Below, piece after piece: positions 1 through 5,027 of a stretch of DNA of 5,027 bases. Position 1 is the first letter of the stretch. Each line of letters starts with the position of its first letter. Position numbers and translations under genes: made by a program. The stretch covers positions 1-5,027 of the forward strand of contig JAUVVT010000199.1 of NCBI GenBank assembly GCA_030604505.1, written 5' to 3'. The notes below the pieces were generated by a model, which saw nothing but the letters and a program-made list of their open reading frames with translations, made no database searches and was not told the DNA's origin. This DNA comes from a bacterium. Lineage in GTDB: Bacteria; SM23-31; JAUVVT01.

Positions 1-77
1 AAAACAATAAGGAAACTAACGAGGTCTGTGCTACCTGCCATGAGAATAATTCAAAAGAGCATGAATTGACTCCTTAA
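1..77 (+). CDS. C-terminal end of a c-type cytochrome (partial, 5' end outside window)
   Basis: Reading from base 3, 24 codons run to a TAA stop at 75-77. They contain C-A-T-C-H (bases 27-41), the classic CxxCH covalent haem c attachment motif, followed by a short polar tail (ENNSKEHELTP). A haem site only about 11 residues from the C-terminus leaves no room for a distal axial Met after it. This fits the last haem of a multihaem or di-haem cytochrome better than a class I monohaem cytochrome, whose CxxCH is usually near the N-terminus. Such proteins are matured and act outside the cytoplasm in electron transfer. The fragment is short, so a chance motif is possible, but the exact CxxCH, the open frame to the stop and the polar ending support a real gene end. 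The gene has no close link to what follows, because a 246 bp gap separates them. Confidence 0.6.
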   Translation, partial: NNKETNEVCATCHENNSKEHELTP

Positions 78-161
78 ATCAGCAGAAACAATCTAAAAAC
101 CTATCAAGTGCATACTTTTAAAGAGTTGAAAAAATAATGTAAAATATGAAAGAGAGAGGCT

Positions 162-193
162 ACCACGTCATTCCGAGAACTCAGGATTCCTCG
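162..193. repeat. Imperfect palindrome resembling a dispersed CGTCATTCCGAG-type intergenic repeat
   Basis: The segment contains CGTCATTCCGAG (166-177), eight intervening bases, then ATTCCTCG (186-193). Two alternative folds are visible. In one, CGAGAA (174-179) pairs with TTCCTCG (187-193) with one bulged C and a 7-nt loop. In the other, ATTCCGAG (170-177) pairs with CTCAGGAT (180-187) with one wobble and one mismatch. From memory, intergenic repeats containing CGTCATTCCGAG...GAGGAATC are widespread in many bacterial genomes, and this looks like a degenerate or hybrid copy. It could also serve as a weak transcription end for the cytochrome gene, but no T-run follows directly. Confidence 0.35.
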
Positions 194-313
194 TATTGTT
201 ATATATCTTACATTCTGCATCTTTTTATCTTAAAAAGGATAGAATACTATAAAAAACGACTTTTTAAGTTATCATTTTATTAACAAGGCATTATTAATAA
301 ATTTAAAAATATT

Positions 314-318
314 GGAGG
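314..318 (+). promoter_or_regulatory. Ribosome binding site deciding the start of the M24-family gene
   Basis: GGAGG lies 5 nt before ATG at 324. An in-frame TTG at 312 would add four residues but overlaps this Shine-Dalgarno sequence itself and has none of its own, so ATG 324 is the likely start. Confidence 0.85.
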
Positions 319-323
319 TAATA

Positions 324-1691
324 ATGGGTTATTCTGAAGTAAAAATAAATGAAGCAAGAAAAGATTTCGATAAGGTTCTTGAGGTTCTGAGGACTACGCC
401 GGATATTGATAAGATGTATGGAGCACCTATTGAGGAGTTTAAGCGGCGGCAGGATTTGACCTATGAGCGATTAAATGAAGCCGGATTCGATGTGGGGTTT
501 GTATTTTCGGATGAGCATTACAACGGCGATGTTCCATATTTGGGTGGCAACACAAATATTCACGTTGAGCAGGTTGCGGGTGCAATTGGCAAGACCGGTT
601 TTCATGTTATTGCCGGTCTTGAAGGAGGGTATGTAGCGGAGCAGCTTGCGCCTCGCGCCGGGGCTAAAGTGCATAAGGTTGAACTGCTCCAGCTTGCTGA
701 TGAGAAGTATCCTGTTAAAGCGGAAAAACTCGAGGCGGTTTTAGAAGAAGCTGCTGATAAAAAGGTTGAAAGAGTGGCACTTTTGACACCACGACAGGTA
801 GTTCCCGCAGGAATAGTCGAGTATCTCGAAAATGTTTATGGAAAAGAAAATATTATCGATGCACAGGAGATATACTACAGAATAAAATATATCAAATCAG
901 ATATTGAGCTGCGGCTTATCAGAGATGCTAATGTAATAGCGGATGCGATGATACGTGCAATGCTTGCAGTTTTGAAACCAGGAATGCTCGAGACTGAACT
1001 TGCAAGCTGGGCGTATTTCGTTGGGAAACAACTTGGTTCTGAAGAAAACGGCTGGGATGTAATTATTGGTGCCGGCGAAGCCAACCGCACATTGATAGGC
1101 AAGGCATTAAACAGGGTTATAAACGAAGGCGAATATATTCACATAGGTGCTGCACCCAAACGGGACGGTCTCAATTCCTGTCTTCGCCGGTCTGTAATAG
1201 TAGTTGATGACCCATCAAAGGTTACATCGGAACAGAAGTACTGGTTTGACCTGGTTGAAGGTGCATTTCAGGTCGGATATGATAAATTTGTGGAGGTGGC
1301 GGAAAAAAACCTTCCTGCAAGGATTCAAGAACAGGCGCTGGTAGATTATTTTGCTTCGCATTCGGATGAGGTTTCAAAAAAGATTGGCAGAAGAATCGAA
1401 TTAGAGCAATTTAAACCATATACGGGTACTCATAACGCGGGTTATACGGAATGCCAGGAATTTTTTGGTGCTATTACGGATGATTCGGATGAACCTCTCG
1501 GAGAACAAATCGTAATGATGCTCGATGTTGCTCTTCGCGGCATCGGTGATGATTGGAACGATGTAATTATTCCCGGTTTTGAATACCTTGTTGTCGAAAA
1601 TACACTGGGTAAGTTTGGAACCAGAGTAGAAAATTTTAACAAGGTTCCTGTAAATGTGCAGCATTTAGTCGGAAATCCCGAAATGGTCTAA
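324..1691 (+). CDS. M24-family (Xaa-Pro peptidase/creatinase fold) protein with altered metal site
   Basis: This 455-residue protein has the two-domain layout of M24B peptidases: a creatinase-N-like domain (about 35-185), a typical linker with RIKxxxxxIELRLIRDAN (186-203), and a C-terminal pita-bread domain (about 205-450). The length is usual for prolidase and creatinase relatives. No signal peptide or membrane segment is visible, so it is probably cytoplasmic. Family members usually remove N-terminal residues before proline or cleave related C-N bonds with two metal ions held by Asp, Asp, His, Glu, Glu. By motif alignment by eye, the first Asp is His273 (in YIHIG), the second Asp is Cys286 (in GLNSC), the His is kept as His370 (in GTHNAG), the first Glu is Asp401 (in MMLDVA), and the last Glu is probably Glu436 (in RVEN; Glu425 is an alternative). 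The usual substrate His of the HY/HG motif before the first Asp appears lost (region GKA, 259-261), and the second conserved His becomes Cys377. It may be a pseudopeptidase, a single-metal enzyme or, like creatinase, a metal-independent hydrolase. The fold is clear; the activity is unknown. The ORF is complete. Confidence 0.85.
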   Translation: MGYSEVKINEARKDFDKVLEVLRTTPDIDKMYGAPIEEFKRRQDLTYERLNEAGFDVGFVFSDEHYNGDVPYLGGNTNIHVEQVAGAIGKTGFHVIAGLEGGYVAEQLAPRAGAKVHKVELLQLADEKYPVKAEKLEAVLEEAADKKVERVALLTPRQVVPAGIVEYLENVYGKENIIDAQEIYYRIKYIKSDIELRLIRDANVIADAMIRAMLAVLKPGMLETELASWAYFVGKQLGSEENGWDVIIGAGEANRTLIGKALNRVINEGEYIHIGAAPKRDGLNSCLRRSVIVVDDPSKVTSEQKYWFDLVEGAFQVGYDKFVEVAEKNLPARIQEQALVDYFASHSDEVSKKIGRRIELEQFKPYTGTHNAGYTECQEFFGAITDDSDEPLGEQIVMMLDVALRGIGDDWNDVIIPGFEYLVVENTLGKFGTRVENFNKVPVNVQHLVGNPEMV

Positions 1692-1811
1692 TCTTAATAA
1701 AGAAACTTCGGATTGTATGGATTATAAAGCTCAAAGAGGTATTAGTTTTTGAATATTAATAAACAATTATTTTTGACGTTTTTAATTAATCAATAATTTT
1801 AGGAGGAAGAT
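1692..1811. other. Intergenic gap between M24-family and TIM-barrel genes
   Basis: The gap is 120 bp and strongly AT-rich toward its right end. I see no stable hairpin followed by a T-run. A TTGACG at 1773-1778 resembles a -35 box, but the only AT-rich -10 candidates are badly spaced and would place the transcript start on the ribosome binding site. No promoter is therefore called, and read-through from the upstream gene remains possible. Confidence 0.5.
1801..1806 (+). promoter_or_regulatory. Ribosome binding site of the TIM-barrel gene
   Basis: AGGAGG stands 5 nt before ATG 1812. It is a near-perfect Shine-Dalgarno sequence and fixes a start that retains the full Tat signal peptide. Confidence 0.85.
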
Positions 1812-2867
1812 ATGTTTTTAAAAAATAATTTAAATCGCAGAGAATTTTTAAAGAAAAGCGGAACAATTGGTTTAACTATTGGTGCTATTCCTTCGATTCC
1901 AAATATAACAAAAGCGAGAGCAAAAAAATCCTCGATTAAACTCAGTTTATTCAGTGTAACATTTGCCGGAGTATGGTATGACGGTCCTTCACTGACTATA
2001 AAGGAATTTATCCGCTTGGCAAAATCCATAGGATACGACGGCGTGGAATTAGGTGCAAAACGACCTCACTTAAATCCATTAGACATGGATAAACAGGACT
2101 GTCTTGAAATAAGGAGGCTGGTTGATTCGTTGGGAATGGAAATTAGCAACGTAGCTGCGTATAACAATTTTACCAGCCCAATAGTTGAACAGCGGGAAAA
2201 TGATTTGCTGATGCAAAGGGAACAAATGAGACTTGCAAGTTATCTGGGAGTTAAGATTTTCCGCTTATTTGCGGGTTGGAACGGCGTTACAATGGATAAT
2301 GGAATGGCTTATTATGGTGATGCACGAAGAGCACGGCAGATAGCTTTTCCGAAAGTTACAAAAGAACAGCGCTGGAGATGGTGCAGGGAGTGTCTTGAAG
2401 AAGCGGTAAAGTGGGCAGAAAAATTTGGATTAACACTCGCTCTGCAGAATCATAAACCATTAATGAATAGTTATCAAGACGTCCTTAAAATGGTGAAAGA
2501 AATTAGCTCTGAGAACCTCAAGGTTTGTCTTGATGCACCGTTATTAAATTCTCAATATGACGAACATGTGAGACAATCAGTTTTAGATACGGGGAAAGAT
2601 TTAATAATGCATTCACATTTTGGCGGTGAATTTGACAGAACGTCAGATGGAAAGGCTGTCATGCGTGTAATCAGAAAGGATGGAACGGTTGTAAATTATC
2701 CTGTTTTTGTTGAGACCCTGGCTAAGATTGGTTATAATGGTTATTTAGCATACGAATTATGTCATCAGTTTAAGGTTAATGGAAAATTTGGCAAACTTAA
2801 AGATTCTGAAGAACAGGCAAGACGTGCTCTTGAATATATGAAAAATATTATATCTAATTACGCCTGA
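1812..2867 (+). CDS. Tat-exported sugar phosphate isomerase/epimerase-like TIM-barrel protein
   Basis: This 351-residue protein begins with a Tat signal: N-R-R-E-F-L-K-K (residues 8-15), a hydrophobic stretch (about 17-30) and an A-R-A cleavage site (35-37). The mature part follows the xylose-isomerase-like TIM-barrel pattern (AP-endonuclease-2 superfamily): GYDGVELG (74-81) in the first strands, LALQNHKP (209-216), KVCLDAP (237-243), MHSHFGGEFDR (266-276) and GYNGYLAYEL (307-316). In related epimerases a divalent metal is held by Glu, Asp, His, Glu. The counterparts here look like Gln212, Asp241, His269 (or His267) and Glu315, so the first ligand is Gln instead of Glu. From memory, QNH at this place also occurs in other exported members of this superfamily, so it need not mean inactivity. 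Members interconvert or cleave sugars and cyclitols; the substrate here is unknown. Tat export suggests folding, perhaps with metal, before transport to the periplasm. The gene lies between the M24-family gene and the amidase on the same strand. Confidence 0.88.
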   Translation: MFLKNNLNRREFLKKSGTIGLTIGAIPSIPNITKARAKKSSIKLSLFSVTFAGVWYDGPSLTIKEFIRLAKSIGYDGVELGAKRPHLNPLDMDKQDCLEIRRLVDSLGMEISNVAAYNNFTSPIVEQRENDLLMQREQMRLASYLGVKIFRLFAGWNGVTMDNGMAYYGDARRARQIAFPKVTKEQRWRWCRECLEEAVKWAEKFGLTLALQNHKPLMNSYQDVLKMVKEISSENLKVCLDAPLLNSQYDEHVRQSVLDTGKDLIMHSHFGGEFDRTSDGKAVMRVIRKDGTVVNYPVFVETLAKIGYNGYLAYELCHQFKVNGKFGKLKDSEEQARRALEYMKNIISNYA

Positions 2868-2890
2868 TAGCAGCGGTATAAAAACTTTTG

Positions 2891-2913
2891 TTCTGTTGAG
2901 TCTGGAAACAGAA
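2891..2913. terminator. Possible stem-loop, weak terminator candidate
   Basis: TTCTGTT (2891-2897) and AACAGAA (2907-2913) form a perfect 7-bp inverted repeat around a 9-nt loop, 24 bp after the stop of the TIM-barrel gene. The stem has only two G-C pairs and is followed on the + strand by AAAATTT rather than a T-run. It could attenuate transcription between the two Tat-protein genes, but it may equally be a chance repeat in AT-rich DNA. Confidence 0.25.
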
Positions 2914-2973
2914 AAATTTGAACGATTTATTTGATATAAAATATTAATCTTAAAAATACCTGAAAGATTATAA

Positions 2974-2978
2974 AAGGA
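2974..2978 (+). promoter_or_regulatory. Ribosome binding site of the amidase gene
   Basis: AAGGA lies 7 nt before ATG 2986. It supports this start, which is needed to include the Tat motif at residues 17-22. Confidence 0.75.
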
Positions 2979-2985
2979 TACTATT

Positions 2986-4713
2986 ATGGCAAATTGCAAG
3001 CAGTTAAAGAATTTATCCGAAGAGAACAGTCTGAGCCGGCGTCTCTTTTTGTCCTATTTTACCGGTATTGGAATGGCATCTTCTCTTCTTCCCGGTATTC
3101 TCTTTATAAAATGCCAAGGCAAAACAGATAAAAAGATTACCAAGAAGATGCTTAGAGAGGCTGAACAGTTAGCCGGTCTGGAGTTTACAGATGAAGAACG
3201 GGAATTAATGATTGACGGATTAAACAGCCAACTTGAAAAATACCAGGAACTGCGAAATGTTCCGCTGGATAACAGTGTGCCTCCTGCTTTACACTTTAAT
3301 CCAACCTTACCCGGAATGACATTTGAAAAAAAATCGAAAACCATTAAAATGAGCAATGTCCAGATTTCTCGAGTTCCATCAAATCTTGAGGAGCTTGCAT
3401 TTTTACCGGTTACTCACTTAGCAAAGTTGGTCAAATCACGGAAAGTCAGTTCAGTTGAACTTACAAATATGTATCTATCCCGATTGAAACGTTACGGTCC
3501 CAAACTCCAGTGTGTTGTTACTCTGACAGAAGAATTGGCCATAAAGCAGGCAGAAAGAGCAGATGAAGAAACTGCAAAAGGGCGCTATCGCGGTCCTCTG
3601 CACGGCATTCCCTGCGGAGTTAAGGACCTTTTTTCCACTAAAGGCTATAAGACGACCTGGGGAGCAATGCCATATAAAGACCAGATAATTGATAAAGATG
3701 CAACAGTTGTTGAGCGTTTGGAAGAAGCAGGAGCGGTACTGGTTGCTAAACTGACCCTTGGAGCACTCGCTATGGGAGATGTCTGGTATGGCGGGAAAAC
3801 GAGAACTCCGTGGGATACTGAAGTGGGTTCAAGCGGTTCTTCCGCCGGTCCGGGGGCTGCTACTGCTGCAGGTTTGGTCGGATTTTCAATCGGTACGGAG
3901 ACTAACGGTTCTATTGTTTCTCCGTCGGTACGATGCGGTATTACCGGGCTTAGACCTACTTTCGGGAGAGTGAGCCGATACGGGGCAATGGCTTTAAGCT
4001 GGAGTATGGATAAAATAGGACCTATGTGTCGAACCGCAGAAGACTGCGCTCTTGTTCTAAATGGTATTTACGGTCCTGATGGAAAAGATTTAACCACAGC
4101 GGATATTCCATTTAACTGGGATTGTAATTTAAATATAAAAAATTTGCGGATAGGTTATGTAAAAAGCGCCTTCGAAAAAGAACGTGAAGATAAAGAATGG
4201 AAAGCCAATGATGAAGCCACTCTTGAGAAGCTGCGTTCCCTCAGCTTTAAACTTATACCTATCGAACTTCCGGATTATCCTATCGGGACGATGAATTTTA
4301 TTTTGAGGGTTGAAGCAGCTGCTGCTTTTGATGAACTTACGAGAAGTAACAGGGATGACCTGCTTGTCCGCCAAAACAAGGGCGCCTGGCCGAATACCTT
4401 CAGGCGGGCCCGAATGGCTCCCGCAGTCGAATATATTCAAGCCAACCGTCTGCGCACTCTTGTTATGAAAGCAATGGCTGACTTGATGTCCGATATTGAC
4501 GCTTACGTAGTGCCGGCTCATGGAAACGAAAATCCTACATTAACAAATCTTACCGGAAATCCTGCTGTTGCAGTTCCAAACGGTTTCAATAAAAAAGGAC
4601 TACCCACTGGCATTACATTTATCGGCAAACTCTACGGTGAGGCAGAACTGCTTGCTTTAGCCAAGTTATATCAGGATTCGACTGATTTTCATCTCAAGCA
4701 TCCTGCTCTATAA
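2986..4713 (+). CDS. Tat-exported amidase-signature family hydrolase (GatA-like)
   Basis: This 575-residue protein is complete. Residues 17-22 (S-R-R-L-F-L) followed by a hydrophobic segment (about 23-41) form a Tat signal. No clear A-x-A site is seen, and Cys43 is preceded by Lys, so a lipobox is unlikely; the protein may stay anchored. Residues about 50-110 are a charged helical module (ITKKMLREAEQLAG..., FTDEERELMIDG...) ending in PPALHFNP, which is absent from GatA. The amidase-signature domain spans about 135-570. Lys213 (GVKD), cis-Ser Ser285 (GSSAGPG) and nucleophile Ser309 (GTETNGSI) make the full Lys-Ser-Ser triad. GLRPTFGRVSRYGAMA (321-336) and the C-terminal NLTGNPAVAVPNG...GLPTGI (521-543) match the GatA/amidase fold. 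The family hydrolyses amide or, less often, ester bonds. A signal peptide and the absence of neighbouring gatB/gatC argue against a tRNA amidotransferase role. The usual GGSIR is NGSIV here. I believe a subfamily with this module and GSIVSPS motif exists in environmental bacteria (from memory). The natural substrate is unknown. Confidence 0.92.
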   Translation: MANCKQLKNLSEENSLSRRLFLSYFTGIGMASSLLPGILFIKCQGKTDKKITKKMLREAEQLAGLEFTDEERELMIDGLNSQLEKYQELRNVPLDNSVPPALHFNPTLPGMTFEKKSKTIKMSNVQISRVPSNLEELAFLPVTHLAKLVKSRKVSSVELTNMYLSRLKRYGPKLQCVVTLTEELAIKQAERADEETAKGRYRGPLHGIPCGVKDLFSTKGYKTTWGAMPYKDQIIDKDATVVERLEEAGAVLVAKLTLGALAMGDVWYGGKTRTPWDTEVGSSGSSAGPGAATAAGLVGFSIGTETNGSIVSPSVRCGITGLRPTFGRVSRYGAMALSWSMDKIGPMCRTAEDCALVLNGIYGPDGKDLTTADIPFNWDCNLNIKNLRIGYVKSAFEKEREDKEWKANDEATLEKLRSLSFKLIPIELPDYPIGTMNFILRVEAAAAFDELTRSNRDDLLVRQNKGAWPNTFRRARMAPAVEYIQANRLRTLVMKAMADLMSDIDAYVVPAHGNENPTLTNLTGNPAVAVPNGFNKKGLPTGITFIGKLYGEAELLALAKLYQDSTDFHLKHPAL

Positions 4714-4723
4714 AAATTATATG

Positions 4724-4761
4724 AACCATAGATTTTAACAATTTATACAGATTATACGGAT
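4724..4761. repeat. Degenerate short-unit repeat (AGATTnTAC-like), remnant of a dispersed element
   Basis: Three adjacent related units can be read: AGATTTTAAC (4730-4739), AATTTATAC (4740-4748) and AGATTATAC (4749-4757), preceded by AACCAT and followed by GGAT. The arrangement resembles the AACCACAGATT...ACAGATTA...ACGGATT family of intergenic repeats that I recall from many environmental bacterial genomes, sometimes beside genes for small GxxExxY proteins. No such gene is present here, so it would be a solitary, decayed copy. Confidence 0.4.
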
Positions 4762-4857
4762 ATGAGGAAGTTAGGAATAATGAAAGATAATAAATAAACG
4801 TTATAATATTTAAGGTTTTTCAGAACAAGGTGATACAACAATTTTTAATTAAAATTT

Positions 4858-4862
4858 AAAGG
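4858..4862 (+). promoter_or_regulatory. Ribosome binding site of the final partial gene
   Basis: AAAGG stands 7 nt before ATG 4870. The match is modest, but the spacing is good and the start yields an ideal signal peptide. Confidence 0.6.
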
Positions 4863-4869
4863 TAGAAAA

Positions 4870-5027
4870 ATGTGCAAAAAGTATTCAATTATTTTAATAT
4901 TTTTAATTATTGTATTTTTATTACCTCCGCAGATGACTTCTGCAAAAAGAAATTCGGCAGGTGCTGTTGTGTTAGTAAATTCAGAATCGGAGAACCGTTT
5001 TGACTTTGACCGTTACTTAAAACTTTA
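4870..5027 (+). CDS. Secreted protein of unknown function, N-terminus only (3' end outside window)
   Basis: 52 codons are visible before the window ends. The protein starts with a Sec signal peptide: a basic n-region (MCKKY), a long hydrophobic core (SIILIFLIIVFLL, residues 6-18), then PPQM-T-S-A with likely cleavage after Ala25. The mature start K-R-N-S-A-G-A-V-V-L-V-N-S-E-S (26-40) followed by a polar FDFDRYLKL reads like the first beta strand and helix of an alpha/beta domain. Cys2 is too early to be a lipoprotein site. The family cannot be named from this fragment. It is the third exported protein in a row after the two Tat proteins, which strengthens the view of a neighbourhood working outside the cytoplasm, although the 156 bp gap leaves co-transcription open. 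Confidence 0.75.
   Translation, partial: MCKKYSIILIFLIIVFLLPPQMTSAKRNSAGAVVLVNSESENRFDFDRYLKL

Larger units (their letters stand above)
78..323. other. Intergenic leader, AT-rich, no gene seen
   Basis: This 246 bp stretch has stops in all frames and no convincing small ORF with a ribosome binding site. It becomes very AT-rich toward the right end. It must hold the promoter of the M24-family gene if that gene starts a transcript. I found no pair of -35/-10 hexamers at acceptable spacing that I would defend, and no clear terminator with a T-run for the upstream cytochrome gene. The one structured element is the palindromic repeat-like segment at 162-193, listed separately. Confidence 0.6.
2868..2985. 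other. Intergenic gap between TIM-barrel and amidase genes
   Basis: The gap is 118 bp, AT-rich and without coding potential. Besides the amidase ribosome binding site, its one structured element is the inverted repeat at 2891-2913, listed separately. Confidence 0.5.
4714..4869. other. Intergenic gap between amidase and final partial gene
   Basis: The gap is 156 bp and AT-rich. It holds the degenerate repeat at 4724-4761, a 12-bp perfect palindrome TTTTAATTAAAA (4843-4854) that is probably compositional, and the ribosome binding site of the next gene. An 11-codon ORF starting at 4762 (MRKLGIMKDNK) has no ribosome binding site and is not called. No strong terminator is seen after the amidase. 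Confidence 0.5.

Noticed and set aside
312..323. Alternative TTG start adding four residues to the M24-family protein
   Set aside because: The TTG overlaps the GGAGG Shine-Dalgarno sequence that serves ATG 324, and it has no ribosome binding site of its own.
1773..1800. TTGACG -35-like box with AT-rich -10 candidates before the TIM-barrel gene
   Set aside because: Spacing to any -10-like hexamer is 13-15 bp, and transcription would begin on or past the ribosome binding site.
3100..3117. Lipoprotein signal in the amidase (Cys43)
   Set aside because: The residues before the Cys are F-I-K, with Lys at -1, which does not fit a lipobox. The RR motif instead points to a Tat signal or anchor.
3054..3356. 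100-codon open frame on the - strand inside the amidase 5' region
   Set aside because: It is antisense to the Tat signal and helical module of the amidase, with no family signature in its translation.
3758..3973. 71-codon + strand open frame overlapping the amidase in another frame
   Set aside because: It overlaps the catalytic Ser region, where the amidase frame is unambiguous, so it is an out-of-frame shadow.
4129..4521. 130-codon open frame on the - strand inside the amidase gene
   Set aside because: It lies fully antisense to conserved amidase coding sequence, its translation has no recognisable domain, and its composition is that of a complement shadow.
4843..4854. Perfect 12-bp palindrome TTTTAATTAAAA as a possible operator
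   Set aside because: It is composed only of A and T in a very AT-rich gap, where such palindromes are expected by chance, and no second copy is visible.
1..5027. Search for CRISPR arrays, tRNA genes, insertion sequences, toxin-antitoxin pairs or retron-like elements
   Set aside because: No regularly spaced direct repeats, cloverleaf sequences, transposase motifs, terminal inverted repeats or small paired ORFs were found by reading both strands.

Overview
The window is a run of genes, all on the + strand, from an AT-rich bacterial genome. I see no phage, transposon, CRISPR, tRNA or rRNA signal. Two neighbouring genes carry twin-arginine (Tat) export signals, a clipped c-type cytochrome tail sits at the left edge, and a Sec-type signal peptide starts the gene at the right edge. 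Strong AAGGAGG-like ribosome binding sites precede the ORFs. The gene types resemble those of uncultured or environmental heterotrophs such as Planctomycetota, KSB1/Calditrichota, Gemmatimonadota or related groups. The sequence alone does not fix the phylum, and that impression is inference.

Layout: (1) positions 1-77 hold the last 24 codons of a c-type cytochrome with a CATCH haem motif. (2) Positions 78-323 are a non-coding leader containing a short palindromic element that resembles a known dispersed intergenic repeat. (3) Positions 324-1691 encode a 455-residue, probably cytoplasmic protein of the M24 (Xaa-Pro peptidase/creatinase) fold in which most of the canonical dimetal ligands are replaced. 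(4) Positions 1812-2867 encode a Tat-exported sugar isomerase/epimerase-like TIM-barrel protein. (5) Positions 2986-4713 encode a Tat-exported amidase-signature hydrolase with a complete Lys-Ser-Ser triad and an extra N-terminal helical module. (6) Positions 4714-4869 hold an intergenic region with a degenerate short-unit repeat. (7) Positions 4870-5027 carry the first 52 codons of a Sec-exported protein of unknown function.

The three complete genes are separated by about 120 bp each. They share orientation and each has its own good ribosome binding site, so a common transcript is possible but the spacing is not that of a tight operon. A plausible reading is a small catabolic neighbourhood: an amide bond is cleaved outside the cytoplasm by the amidase, a carbohydrate-like compound is handled by the exported TIM-barrel protein, and the M24-fold protein acts inside. 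The substrates cannot be deduced from the sequence. The most notable observation is the rewired metal site of the M24-fold protein. I did not find convincing evidence for an entirely new multi-gene system.
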